From a virus, in the IMG/VR virus record IMGVR_UViG_3300044825_001897, positions 1-24,132 of that record: 24,132 nt of DNA, one strand, 5' to 3'. The translations under genes were made by a program, and so were the position numbers. Positions within the stretch are counted from its first letter, which is position 1, and each line of letters starts with the position of its first letter. The notes beneath the pieces were generated by a model. It ran no database searches. It was not told the origin of the DNA and worked only from the letters and a program-made list of their open reading frames with translations. Below, in pieces: positions 16,060-22,921 of the stretch.

Positions 16060-18824
16060 CCGGCGCCAGGCCGCCCCACGTGCCGCCCCATGTGCCGCAC
16101 CAGCGCGCCGCCGCGCCGCGCATGGCGTCGGTGGCGCTGGCGGCCAACGCGCTGGTGCCCACCGTGCTGTCGGCCGCGCGGCCGGTGGTGCCTGGCACGC
16201 GCATCGCCGACATCGTGGCCCCCACGCAGCCCGCCGTGATGGTGCGGCTGGACGGGCACTGGCTGCTGCGCGAGCATTGGCAGCACCCGCTGGCGCCGGG
16301 CCAGCACCTCGAGGTGCACCTGCTGCCGCAGGACGGCGACGCGCTGCGCCTGGTGCTGCAGGTGGCCGCCATGGTGGCGCTGGGGCCGTCGGGCTTCGGG
16401 CTCACGGGCGTGGAGCTGGCGGTGGCCACCATCGCGGCAAACCTGGCCATCAACCTGCTGCTGCCCGTCAAGCTGCCGCCGCCCACCGCCAGCACCGCGC
16501 CCGGCGAAAGCTACTCCACCAACCTGGGCGGCAACACCGCGGCCATCGACCAGCCCATCCCCGTGGTGTACGGCCGCCACCGCATCTACCCACCCTTCGC
16601 CGCGCAGCCCTACACCGAGTACGACAGCAACGACGACCAGTATTACCACGCCCTGCTGTGCCTGGGCATGGGGGAGTACGAGGTGGAGCAGCTGCAGCTC
16701 GACGACACGCAGCTGGATCACTTTGCCGACGTGCAATACACCGTGCTCGAGCCCGGCACCGCGCCCGCGCTGGTGCTGGCCAACGTGGTCACGGCGCCCG
16801 AGGTGTCGGGCCAGCCGCTCAAGTCGGGCCGGGTGGTGGGCGGCTTCGCGGCCTGCGCGCCGCGCCTGTCGGCGGCCAGCATCGGCATCGACATCGTGTG
16901 CGAGCGCGGCCTGGCCGATGCCACCGGCGCCAGCCTGGCCAACCGATCGGTGGAGCTGCGCATCGACACCCGCACCATCGACGACTGGGGCGTGGCCGCC
17001 ACGCCGTGGGCCGAGCTGGCCAGCGAGACCATCACCGCGGCCACCACCACCCCGGTGCGGCGCAGCTACACCTACACCATCGACCCGCCCGCGCGGGTGG
17101 AGGTGCGCGTGGTGCGCACCGATTCGCGCGACAGCAACCCGCAGGTGCTCAATGACTGCAGCTGGGCCGGCCTGCGCGCCTACCTGGACCAGGAGGCCAC
17201 CCTGGCGGCCAACGCCACGCATCTGGAGGTGAAGATGCGCGCCAGCGAGCAGCTCAACGGGCTGAGCCAGCGGCGCATCGCGGCCATCCTGCGCCGCAAG
17301 GTGCGCAGCTGGCACCCCAGCACCGGCTGGAGCGCATCGGCCGCCTTCACCCGCAGCATCGCCTGGGCGCTGGCCGACAAGTGGAGCAACACCGAATACG
17401 GCGACGGCCTGCCCGACGAGCGCATCGACCTGCAGACCCTGTATGACCTGGACCAGACCTGGACCGACCGGCAAGACCACCTGGACATCGTTTTCGACAG
17501 CGCCACCGACAGCGACCAGGCCGACCAGATCATCGCCCGCGCCGGCCGCGCGCGGCCCTTCTGGCGCAACGGCGTGCGCACCGTCAGCCGCGACGAGGCG
17601 CAGGCCCTGCCCGTCACGGCCTACACCAGCCGCGACATCACGCCCGGCAGCGCCGGCCTGCAATACCTGTGCGATGCCACGGCCGTGCCCGACGCAGTGG
17701 TGGTGGAATACCTGGACCTGCGCAGCTGGGACTGGCGCAGCGTGACCTGCAACGCGCCCGGCGTTACATCGCCCACGCGCCCGCTGTACCTGCGCCTGCC
17801 CGGCGTCACCGGCAGCAAGCAGGCCGAGCGCGAGGGCCTGTACGAAGCCGCGGCGCGCTACTACCGCCGCGTGCTGGGCAGCTGGCAGACCGAGCTGCAG
17901 GGCCTGCTGCCGGCCTTCGGCAGCGCGGTGGTGTTCTCGCCCGCGCTGCAGGGCTGGGGCGCGGCGGGCGACGTGGTGGGCTGGGACGAGGGCACGCTCA
18001 CGCTCACGCTCAGCGAGCCGCCTACCTGGACGCCGGCGGCCACGCACTACATCAGCCTGGTGCGCGACGACGGCAGCCTGCACAGCGCCATCGAGGCCAC
18101 CGAGGGTGCCACCGCCTACGAGGCCGTACTCGACAGCGCGCCCGATTTCACGCCCAGCACCGACGACGCGCGGCGCGAGCGCACGCGCTACCACTTCGGC
18201 CAGGCCAGCGAGCACCGCCGCACGATGCTGGTGCTGGGCATCGAGCCGCAGGAGATCCGCGAAGACGGCGCCATGCTGGTGCAGATGACCGGCGTGCTCG
18301 AGGACGACCGCGTGCACGAGGCCGACGCCGAGCTGCTGCCCGAGGAGGGCGAGGAGCAGGACCCCATCGACAGCCCCACCACCGGAGTGCCCGACGACGG
18401 CGAAAGCTACATCGTGCGCATCCTGCCGCGGCTTATCGAGTTCGACTCCAGCGACGTGCTGGGCGAGATCCGCTTCCGCGCCGACGGCTCGCTGTACGTG
18501 GAGACCGCCGCGGGCGTGGAGCTGGTCGACCAGTGGCTGCTGGGCCAGCCCTTCACGTCGCCCGAGCCGGGCAGCCTGTTCGAGATCCTGGTCACCGAGG
18601 TGGTGGCGGGCGATCTGCAGACCGGCCCGAGTGACGACACCGATACCTGGCTCAGCCTGTCCAGCCAGCGCAGCTGGGTGGTCGGCCGGCCGGGCTGGAC
18701 GCCCACGCCGGGCACTGACCTGACCATCGACACCACGCTGGGCGTAAGCATCCGCACCGCCGCCGACGGCCTGCTGCAGGGCAGCGCCAACTTCCGGTTC
18801 TACTTCTTCTACTCGGGCGCGTGA
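16056..18824 (+). CDS. Host specificity / central tail tip protein J (TipJ)
   Basis: This 922-residue protein starts at an ATG overlapping the peptidase stop. Residues ~1-140 include a small beta domain (TRIADIVAPTQPAVMVRLDGHWL, LEVHLLPQDGD) and a hydrophobic, helix-rich stretch (~100-139, ending AANLAINLLLPVK), resembling the gpI-like part often fused to J. The J body follows: NLGGNTAAIDQPIPVVYG, YYHALLCLGMGEYEVEQLQLDDTQ, RRSYTYTIDPPARVEVRVVRTD, KWSNTEYGDGLPDERID, FDSATDSDQADQIIARAGRARPFW (hub domains), then C-terminal beta-rich sequence. It forms the trimeric tip that closes the tube and contacts the receptor. The last ~150 residues are the likely host-range region. Lambda J is 1132 residues, so this one has a shorter C-terminal fibre part. 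Confidence 0.87.
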   Translation: MTGARPPHVPPHVPHQRAAAPRMASVALAANALVPTVLSAARPVVPGTRIADIVAPTQPAVMVRLDGHWLLREHWQHPLAPGQHLEVHLLPQDGDALRLVLQVAAMVALGPSGFGLTGVELAVATIAANLAINLLLPVKLPPPTASTAPGESYSTNLGGNTAAIDQPIPVVYGRHRIYPPFAAQPYTEYDSNDDQYYHALLCLGMGEYEVEQLQLDDTQLDHFADVQYTVLEPGTAPALVLANVVTAPEVSGQPLKSGRVVGGFAACAPRLSAASIGIDIVCERGLADATGASLANRSVELRIDTRTIDDWGVAATPWAELASETITAATTTPVRRSYTYTIDPPARVEVRVVRTDSRDSNPQVLNDCSWAGLRAYLDQEATLAANATHLEVKMRASEQLNGLSQRRIAAILRRKVRSWHPSTGWSASAAFTRSIAWALADKWSNTEYGDGLPDERIDLQTLYDLDQTWTDRQDHLDIVFDSATDSDQADQIIARAGRARPFWRNGVRTVSRDEAQALPVTAYTSRDITPGSAGLQYLCDATAVPDAVVVEYLDLRSWDWRSVTCNAPGVTSPTRPLYLRLPGVTGSKQAEREGLYEAAARYYRRVLGSWQTELQGLLPAFGSAVVFSPALQGWGAAGDVVGWDEGTLTLTLSEPPTWTPAATHYISLVRDDGSLHSAIEATEGATAYEAVLDSAPDFTPSTDDARRERTRYHFGQASEHRRTMLVLGIEPQEIREDGAMLVQMTGVLEDDRVHEADAELLPEEGEEQDPIDSPTTGVPDDGESYIVRILPRLIEFDSSDVLGEIRFRADGSLYVETAAGVELVDQWLLGQPFTSPEPGSLFEILVTEVVAGDLQTGPSDDTDTWLSLSSQRSWVVGRPGWTPTPGTDLTIDTTLGVSIRTAADGLLQGSANFRFYFFYSGA

Positions 18825-19156
18825 TGGTGGCCGACATGACGCCTGACCGCAGCCCACCCATGCGCACCACCCAGCGCCTGGTCGTCACCGACCCCACGGC
18901 CGCCGTCGAGGAACTGCTGAGAGAGAACCGCGCCCTCAGCGACGCGCTGGCCGAGCTGCAGGTCCGCATGCCCAGCGATGCGGACCTGGAGTTCCTTCAC
19001 CGCCTGCGCATCGAGCGCGAGCGCACCACCTGGGCCTGGGCCACGGCGCGCCGCTGGGTGGCCTGGGGTGTGCCCATCTGCAGCGCGTTGGCCGCTGCGT
19101 TCTACCACGTCATCAAATGGCTAGCGGACAATTTCCAGTTCAGGCCGCACCCATGA
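18824..19156 (+). CDS. Small membrane protein with coiled coil
   Basis: This 110-residue protein is coupled to the J stop (TGATG); a GTG at 18821 is an alternative start. Residues ~20-70 are a charged amphipathic helix (TAAVEELLRENRALSDALAELQ, then DLEFLHRLRIERERTTW). Residues ~76-102 (RRWVAWGVPICSALAAAFYHVIKWL) form one hydrophobic segment near the C-terminus. I recognise no family with a known function. Location after J and before two further membrane-protein genes suggests a lysis, superinfection-exclusion or host-modification role, but nothing in the sequence decides this. The TGA overlaps the next ATG. Confidence 0.65.
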   Translation: MVADMTPDRSPPMRTTQRLVVTDPTAAVEELLRENRALSDALAELQVRMPSDADLEFLHRLRIERERTTWAWATARRWVAWGVPICSALAAAFYHVIKWLADNFQFRPHP

Positions 19157-19617
19157 AAGCCGCCTTTGTGTGGATCTGGCGCCGCGAGTGGCTCGGGTGG
19201 CTGATCACGCTGCCCATGCTGTTGGTGCTGTACGGCTGGGCCACCGATCGCACGCCGCCGCTGATGGTGGCCCACGCCGTGGCCACGCCGGCGCGCGCGG
19301 GCGAGGAAACGCTCGTCACCGGCAGCGCCATCCGTGATCTGGGGCGCGGCTGCTCGGCCCAGCGCAGCCGGGCGTTTCTCGATTCGCGCGGGGTGCGGCA
19401 CGACTACGGCACCGCGGCCATCGTCAGCAACGCCGCGCTGCGCGAGGAGGCCCGCATCATGGGCGACAGCGAGGTGCGCTCGTCGGTGGTGCTGCCCGAG
19501 GCCGCCGCGCCGGGCGTGGGGATGATGATTCTCAGCATCGACTACCGCTGCAACCCCCTGCACTACATCGTGCCGATCAACTACACCCTGATGGTGCCCG
19601 TGGAGGTGCTGCCATGA
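19153..19617 (+). CDS. Single-pass membrane protein of unknown function
   Basis: This 154-residue protein starts at an ATG overlapping the previous stop. Residues ~11-30 (REWLGWLITLPMLLVLYGWA) are an N-terminal signal anchor with basic residues before it, so the rest is probably periplasmic. That part has two cysteines, Cys67 in LGRGCSAQR and Cys133 in DYRCNPLHY, which could pair in the periplasm. It does not look like an Rz spanin or an endolysin, and has no catalytic motif I know. The gene is embedded in a three-gene membrane cassette at the end of the late operon, with an ATGA overlap at each end. Confidence 0.65.
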   Translation: MKAAFVWIWRREWLGWLITLPMLLVLYGWATDRTPPLMVAHAVATPARAGEETLVTGSAIRDLGRGCSAQRSRAFLDSRGVRHDYGTAAIVSNAALREEARIMGDSEVRSSVVLPEAAAPGVGMMILSIDYRCNPLHYIVPINYTLMVPVEVLP

Positions 19618-19835
19618 CCCGCCCCGCCGCCTTCTACGCTGGCGCCGTCACCGCGGCGCTGCTGCCGCTGGTGTACCTGGTGGTGTGGCGCGTGCTGGCC
19701 GGGCCATTCTCGGCCGAGGTGCAGAGCATGGTGATTGGCGCCGTGGTCAGTGGCGTGCTGTCGAGCATCACCGGCTTCTGGCTGGGCAGCAGCGCCAGCA
19801 GCCAGCGCAAAGACCAGCCCGGCTCAACGGATTAG
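19614..19835 (+). CDS. Holin-like two-helix membrane protein
   Basis: This 73-residue protein has two hydrophobic segments: residues ~7-29 (FYAGAVTAALLPLVYLVVWRVLA) and ~38-59 (MVIGAVVSGVLSSITGFWLGSS). A charged, soluble tail follows (QRKDQPGSTD). Small size, two helices and position at the end of the structural operon are holin-like. Holins permeabilise the inner membrane to release endolysin. No endolysin gene lies next to it: the following gene is an oppositely oriented transposase whose stop overlaps this stop (the TAG at 19833-19835 and the complementary TTA at 19832-19834). Function is inferred only from size and topology. Confidence 0.55.
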   Translation: MTRPAAFYAGAVTAALLPLVYLVVWRVLAGPFSAEVQSMVIGAVVSGVLSSITGFWLGSSASSQRKDQPGSTD

Positions 19836-19844
19836 TGTGTGGAA
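19826..19844 (+). repeat. Left copy of an imperfect 19-bp inverted repeat
   Basis: The bases AACGGATTAGTGTGTGGAA match, in 17 of 19 positions, the reverse complement of 22321-22339 (AACGGATTAACGTGTGGAA); only GT versus AC in the middle differ. This copy overlaps the convergent stops of the holin and transposase genes. The pair brackets the transposase plus four small genes (about 2.5 kb). Terminal repeats of a transposable unit are one reading. No flanking target duplication is evident at the outer edges. Confidence 0.4.
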
Positions 19845-21247
19845 TCTGACGCATGACCGCTAGCTTCATCCGTGTGGAATCGTCTGTGGCAGTTCTGGCA
19901 GAGAAGCATCGGCTTTCGATGTTCGCCAGGGACCACAGCAGGGGTCAGGTGGACGAACAGCGAGGCCGGTTCAAACGCTCCGCTGCACGACTGGCACCGT
20001 CCATTCCCTGCCCTGATGAGTTGGGCGCGCTGCAGTGCTTGTTCACCACGGGTCATGATGGGTGTCTCCTTTGGTGGTTGTATTCGGGGCTTGGAGCCGA
20101 ACAGCAACCGTGCCCGCAGCACCTCGAAGCTGTATCCCCGACCGGCACGGTTGATCGTCTTTGCCACCCCATTCAATGCCTCGGTGTAGGCGTTGCTGAT
20201 GGGGTGGTCGAAGTACGCGGTGATCTCAGGGCGCCAGTTCCTCATGGCCGTGAGCAGCACCTTGAAGTCGCCCTTGAGCGCCTGGGGCACGTCGCCCTTG
20301 AAGGCGTCATAGGCAGCCAGGGCCTGGGGCTTCTTCATGGCGTAGATGCCGTAGAAGGCTTCCTTGAGCCGGTAGGCGTCGGCCAGCTCGGGCTCGTTGT
20401 CCAGCCACATCCGCAGGTTGAACGCTTGCTTCTCGGTCAGCGTCGACTCGCGCTTGTTCAGGATGGCCTTGGATCGCATCCAGTCGCGCCGGACCTCCTT
20501 GGTGCGGGTCTTGGCCACCCGGATGCGCACGCGCTCCATGCAGTAGTTCGCCATCCGGACGACGTGGAACTTGTCGATCACGACCGGCACGCCCGGGAAG
20601 ATCGTCCCGGCCACGTCGCGGTACGGGCGCCACATGTCGATGGCCACGCCCTCGACGTGCTTTCGCTCCTTGTGCCGGTGCAGCCAGGTGGTCAGGGTGC
20701 CCTTGTCCCGGTCGGCCAGCATCTCGATGGGGCGCCGGCCGCCGATGTCGGTGATGACGCAGCGCATCTTCCCGTCGATCTGCGTCTCGTCGATGCCCAG
20801 CCAGGCCGGCAGGGAAGGCTTGTAGGCGGCGTCCAATGTGGCGATGTACTCGCCGGCCAGGTTGCGCACCGTCTTGTCGTCACAACCAACGTGGTCGGCG
20901 ATGCTGGTGAAGGTGTCCCGCAGGCACTGCTCCTTGATGTACTCGGCGCACCTGGCAGTCATGCGGCGGTCCTCCTGGATGCCCGCCAGGGGCTGCAGGA
21001 ACGTCTCACCGCACTCTCGGCACTTGTACCGCTGCACGCGGGCCAGGATGCGGGTTGCGTGGCCCCTGATGGGGCTGTCGCGGTAGATGGTGTCCTTGGT
21101 GCCGTGCCGGTACAGACGGTCCAGCACACCGCATTTCTGGCAGGAGGTGGGCTTGACGGTGTACTCAGCTTCAAGCTCGTACTCACGGTCTTCGAGGCGC
21201 TTGGCAAGGACGGTCCACCCGGGGAGGTCGAGGATGTCAGTGGTCAT
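19832..21247 (-). CDS. ISL3-family transposase with C-terminal HNH-like zinc domain
   Basis: This 471-residue protein reads leftwards. The N-terminus is an ISL3 zinc finger: Cys36-x2-Cys39, His48, Cys76-x2-Cys79 (SCQKC ... YKCRECG). A helix-turn-helix-like stretch follows (~110-135, TSIADHVGCDDKTVRNL). The DDE core has Asp153 (WLGIDETQ), conserved Asp204 (AIDMWRPY), Asp225 (VVIDKFHVVR) and Glu356 (SNAYTEALNGVAK), so catalysis looks intact. ISL3 enzymes usually end about here, but this one has ~65 more residues with Cys418-x2-Cys421, His433 (FVHLTP), Cys450-x2-Cys453-His454-x3-His458 (LLCQNCHRRFH), an HNH-nuclease-like zinc motif. The gene is packed against its neighbours: 24 bp from the upstream small gene and stop-to-stop overlap with the holin gene, leaving no room for IS ends at the gene itself. 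Confidence 0.87.
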   Translation of the reverse strand: MTTDILDLPGWTVLAKRLEDREYELEAEYTVKPTSCQKCGVLDRLYRHGTKDTIYRDSPIRGHATRILARVQRYKCRECGETFLQPLAGIQEDRRMTARCAEYIKEQCLRDTFTSIADHVGCDDKTVRNLAGEYIATLDAAYKPSLPAWLGIDETQIDGKMRCVITDIGGRRPIEMLADRDKGTLTTWLHRHKERKHVEGVAIDMWRPYRDVAGTIFPGVPVVIDKFHVVRMANYCMERVRIRVAKTRTKEVRRDWMRSKAILNKRESTLTEKQAFNLRMWLDNEPELADAYRLKEAFYGIYAMKKPQALAAYDAFKGDVPQALKGDFKVLLTAMRNWRPEITAYFDHPISNAYTEALNGVAKTINRAGRGYSFEVLRARLLFGSKPRIQPPKETPIMTRGEQALQRAQLIRAGNGRCQSCSGAFEPASLFVHLTPAVVPGEHRKPMLLCQNCHRRFHTDEASGHASDSTH

Positions 21248-21271
21248 TCACAGATTGTCGGCCGGGCGCCA

Positions 21272-21508
21272 TCACGCCCCGTGGTACTGCATGGAGTCGT
21301 TCCACGCCGCCCAGCGGTCGTGGCAGGGCTGACAGACGCCCTTGTATCCACCCTCGCTGTCGCCCTCCATGACTGGACCGCAGTACCAGGGCACCGAGTT
21401 GCTGTGCCGTCCCAAGACGCCGCACATGTTGCATTCGTAGGCTCCGCCGCCCCACAGGTGGACCACCAAGTAGGAGTTGCCCTCACGGTCAACGCAATCG
21501 GTGTGCAT
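21272..21508 (-). CDS. Small zinc-ribbon protein, HNH-like
   Basis: This 78-residue protein has Cys26-x2-Cys29 (YECNMCG), Cys43 (WYCGP) and Cys59-x2-Cys62-His63 (GVCQPCHDRW), a zinc-ribbon or HNH-like knuckle layout. The last motif resembles the CQNCH motif of the neighbouring transposase's extra domain. The N-terminus (MHTDCVDREGNSYLVVHLWG) is a beta hairpin-like segment. The ATG at 21508 is coupled to the upstream stop (TGAGCCATG). Its role is unknown; small zinc proteins of this type are common in phage accessory operons. It could bind nucleic acid, but no catalytic HNH histidine pair is clear. Confidence 0.65.
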   Translation of the reverse strand: MHTDCVDREGNSYLVVHLWGGGAYECNMCGVLGRHSNSVPWYCGPVMEGDSEGGYKGVCQPCHDRWAAWNDSMQYHGA

Positions 21509-21511
21509 GGC

Positions 21512-21727
21512 TCAGGTCCTGAACGGGCTACCGATGTCGTCGTACTTGCGGCGGGCTTCCACCTTGCGCAGCACGGCATCGGCGAGTTCGTAGGCCGCTT
21601 CGTGGTGCCCGCCATCGTTCGGCGTTGGCGCCGTGGCGTGTCGGATCAGTTCCAGCGTTCGGACCAGCTCGTCGGCGTGTACCTTGTCAACGTAGTCCAG
21701 CGGCAGGGTCGGCGGGTTCATCATCAT
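21512..21727 (-). CDS. Small hypothetical protein
   Basis: This 71-residue protein opens with three consecutive ATG codons (21727, 21724, 21721), the first about 9 bases after AAAGGACC, so the start at 21727 fits best. The sequence (HADELVRTLELIRHATAP, EAAYELADAVLRKVEARRKYDD) is two likely helices without cysteine or hydrophobic anchor. I recognise no family. It is third from the end of a - strand operon of short genes spaced 3-24 bp apart and is coupled to the zinc-ribbon gene downstream. Confidence 0.6.
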   Translation of the reverse strand: MMMNPPTLPLDYVDKVHADELVRTLELIRHATAPTPNDGGHHEAAYELADAVLRKVEARRKYDDIGSPFRT

Positions 21728-21739
21728 GGCGTGGTCCTT

Positions 21740-22070
21740 TCAGGCGTTGGGGTCGACAACATGGCCTTGCGTAGCCGCTGCAATCGTGATGGCTCGTCGC
21801 AGCGCTTTGCCAGGGTCACCGCTGATCGGTATCGAGACGAAGTTGTCGGCGCATCCCTGAACGCGGGCGTGGGCGAACGCCATGTGCGTCGCACAGTCAT
21901 CGCAAGACACCTCCATCCCCAGACAGGTGACGAGGTACAGGGCGTCATCGCCGCTCTCCAGCGAGTTCCAGCGGTGTTTGACGGTCAAACACCCACTGGT
22001 CCCAGGGCAAGGAAACAGAGCGAGCGGCCTTTTCCAGCAGGTGAACGTCGCTCTTCGGTTCAAAGTCCAC
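21740..22070 (-). pseudogene. Small phage-type gene with a frameshift at a palindrome
   Basis: Two frames together make one plausible 109-residue protein. The first frame starts at GTG 22070, eight bases after GGAGGG and coupled to the upstream stop (TGAGCCGTG). It reads MDFEPKSDVHLLEKAARSV, then LPWDQWVFDRQ, and hits TGA soon after. The second frame continues HRWNSLESGDDALYLVTCLGMEV and ends AITIAAATQGHVVDPNA. Its W-N-x-L-(x)-D/G-D-A-L-x-L and late RRAI-x-x-AAA pattern recalls a widespread short phage protein family (WNPLTDDGDALRLAVKL ... RRAIVRAAA), whose members have an N-terminal helix such as frame one supplies. Deleting one A in the AAA at 21977-21979 (read on the - strand) fuses the frames. 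A sequencing error or programmed frameshift are alternatives. Confidence 0.62.
21973..21993. repeat. Perfect 21-bp palindrome
   Basis: The arms GGTGTTTGAC and GTCAAACACC are perfect complements around a single central G at 21983. The element is AT-richer than its surroundings and falls exactly where the two frames of the 21740-22070 gene must be joined. It could be an operator for a dimeric repressor or a hairpin that promoted the frameshift mutation. Confidence 0.7.
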
Positions 22071-22073
22071 GGC

Positions 22074-22310
22074 TCAGCCCTCCACCGGCTTGTTGGTCAG
22101 GAAGCCCTGGCGCTCGCACAGCGCTTTCAGGTACGCAATCCGCTCCGGGCCTTTGACCACGAAGACTGCGGCCTCGGTGTCGGCCACGGTGCAGCCGGCC
22201 ATGAAGACGCTCACTGCGTCGGTGTCCTTCTCGGCGGCCGCAAGCAGTTGCGTCACGGTGCGCCGGTCGCTCCTCAGCACGCTGGTCGTGCTCATGGTGT
22301 CAGTGCTCAT
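22074..22310 (-). CDS. Small hypothetical protein
   Basis: This 78-residue protein starts at ATG 22310, eight bases after GGAAAGGAC; an upstream GTG at 22328 would include the ribosome site and was rejected. The sequence MSTDTMSTTSVLRSDRR is followed by TVTQLLAAAEKDTDAVSVFMAGCTVADTEAAVFVVKG and ERIAYLKALCERQGFLTNK. This is a mixed alpha/beta domain with a V-F-V-V-K-G strand and a closing helix. No family is recognised. It is the first complete gene of the leftward operon ending in the transposase. Its leader overlaps the right copy of the 19-bp inverted repeat. Confidence 0.62.
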   Translation of the reverse strand: MSTDTMSTTSVLRSDRRTVTQLLAAAEKDTDAVSVFMAGCTVADTEAAVFVVKGPERIAYLKALCERQGFLTNKPVEG

Positions 22311-22320
22311 CGGATGTCCT

Positions 22321-22339
22321 TTCCACACGTTAATCCGTT
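22321..22339 (-). repeat. Right copy of the imperfect 19-bp inverted repeat
   Basis: On the - strand it reads AACGGATTAACGTGTGGAA, matching 19826-19844 in 17 of 19 bases in the opposite orientation. It lies in a short AT-rich stretch (22321-22375) just upstream of the leftward operon, so it might instead be part of a promoter or operator. No convincing -35/-10 pair was found. Confidence 0.4.
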
Positions 22340-22340
22340 T

Positions 22341-22445
22341 TCAGACTATAACCGGCAATGAAGGAATCCACATGGAAATCCGGAGAGCCCGGCAGGCTTC
22401 GCGGATGCGCTGCTCGAGCTTGGGTTGGGCGGTGTTAGTGGACAT
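22341..22445 (-). CDS. Possible gene remnant or small ORF (34 residues)
   Basis: On the - strand an ATG at 22445 opens a 34-codon frame: MSTNTAQPKLEQRIREACRAL, then RISMWIPSLPVIV. The first 22 residues look like the start of a normal soluble helical protein. The rest is in AT-richer DNA and unlike it, and the frame stops right at the right copy of the 19-bp inverted repeat. That suggests a gene start truncated by an insertion. There is no clear ribosome site, so it may be untranslated. This entry also covers the 180-bp gap between the coding genes at 22310 and 22491. Confidence 0.3.
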   Translation of the reverse strand: MSTNTAQPKLEQRIREACRALRISMWIPSLPVIV

Positions 22446-22483
22446 GGCCGCGTTATCGGACAGGTGGTGTCGCAGAATTCACG

Positions 22484-22921
22484 TTCGGCCTCACGGGCGC
22501 ATGTTCGCGTCGATGTCCAGGCGCACGCCGCTGAGGCTGCACGTCGGGATGCTCTGGCAAATCGAGCGCACGCGCTCGCGCACCTCCGGGTCGGCGTGGT
22601 CCTCTGCCAGCCAGCGCAGCCGCAGTGCGTCGGCGCGCATCTCGCGATTCATGTCGCGCATGTCGTGCCACTCGGCCGCGTCGGCGCGACGGGCCTCGCT
22701 CATCATGCCCACGGCGTTGCGCAGGCTCACCAGCTCGCGCTCGCGGTCCAGCCAGCGGCGCAGCACGGCGCGCAGGTTATTCCAGAACGTGCCCACGTTC
22801 AGGCGGCGGGCGTCGGTGTCGTATGTGTTCATCGGTTCTCTCGCTTCGGCATCAGGCCGAACTGGCGGGTCAACCGGACCCGCTACGGCGTCCCGCCTAC
22901 GCGGGCCGGTTACCCTGGTCG
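22484..22921 (+). mobile_element. Integron-type gene cassette 1 (438 bp, gene inverted)
   Basis: The unit begins inside the core GTTCGGCC (22483-22490) and ends with the G of the next core at 22921. Its attC starts with GGCCGAAC (22855-22862), the exact complement of its own first core. That is the rule for cassettes, because the circular form joins the two. Nearly all of the unit is one gene on the opposite strand plus its 22-bp leader and the attC. No attC is visible left of 22483, so the left junction may be an attI-like or secondary insertion site. Confidence 0.75.
22491..22832 (-). CDS. Hypothetical helical protein in cassette 1
   Basis: This 113-residue protein starts at ATG 22832 after GAGAGAACCG. 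It is strongly charged and helical: NVGTFWNNLRAVLRRWLDRERELVSLRN, then ARRADAAEWHDMRDMNREM, ALRLRWLAEDHADPEVRERVRSICQSIPT and VRLDIDANMRP. The RLRWLAEDHADPEVR segment resembles short hypothetical proteins common in phages. No membrane segment, zinc motif or catalytic motif is seen. The gene stop at 22491-22493 directly follows the cassette's left core and its start is 22 bp from the attC, so the gene runs opposite to the attC direction and can be transcribed together with the leftward genes. Confidence 0.7.
   Translation of the reverse strand: MNTYDTDARRLNVGTFWNNLRAVLRRWLDRERELVSLRNAVGMMSEARRADAAEWHDMRDMNREMRADALRLRWLAEDHADPEVRERVRSICQSIPTCSLSGVRLDIDANMRP

Noticed and set aside
12458-18857. 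Very long open frames on the - strand (up to ~1345 codons) opposite tail genes
   Set aside because: They are antisense shadows in GC-rich DNA: low-complexity Ala/Gly/Arg/His-rich translations, no ribosome sites, and clear conserved proteins on the + strand.
19837-19881. 10-bp direct repeat GTGTGGAATC at 19837 and 19872
   Set aside because: Both copies lie within the transposase coding region, only two copies exist and no unit structure follows.
21272-21615. Longer - strand frame at 21244-21615 overlapping the zinc-ribbon gene
   Set aside because: The 78-residue frame has paired cysteine motifs and a coupled start; the longer overlapping frame has neither.
19853-22156. A 767-codon + strand frame across the transposase region
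   Set aside because: It is antisense to the transposase, which has clear catalytic motifs, and its translation resembles no protein.
22321-22375. Promoter for the leftward operon in the AT-rich stretch
   Set aside because: TATAGT and GATTAA hexamers are present, but neither has a credible -35 partner at 16-18 bp.
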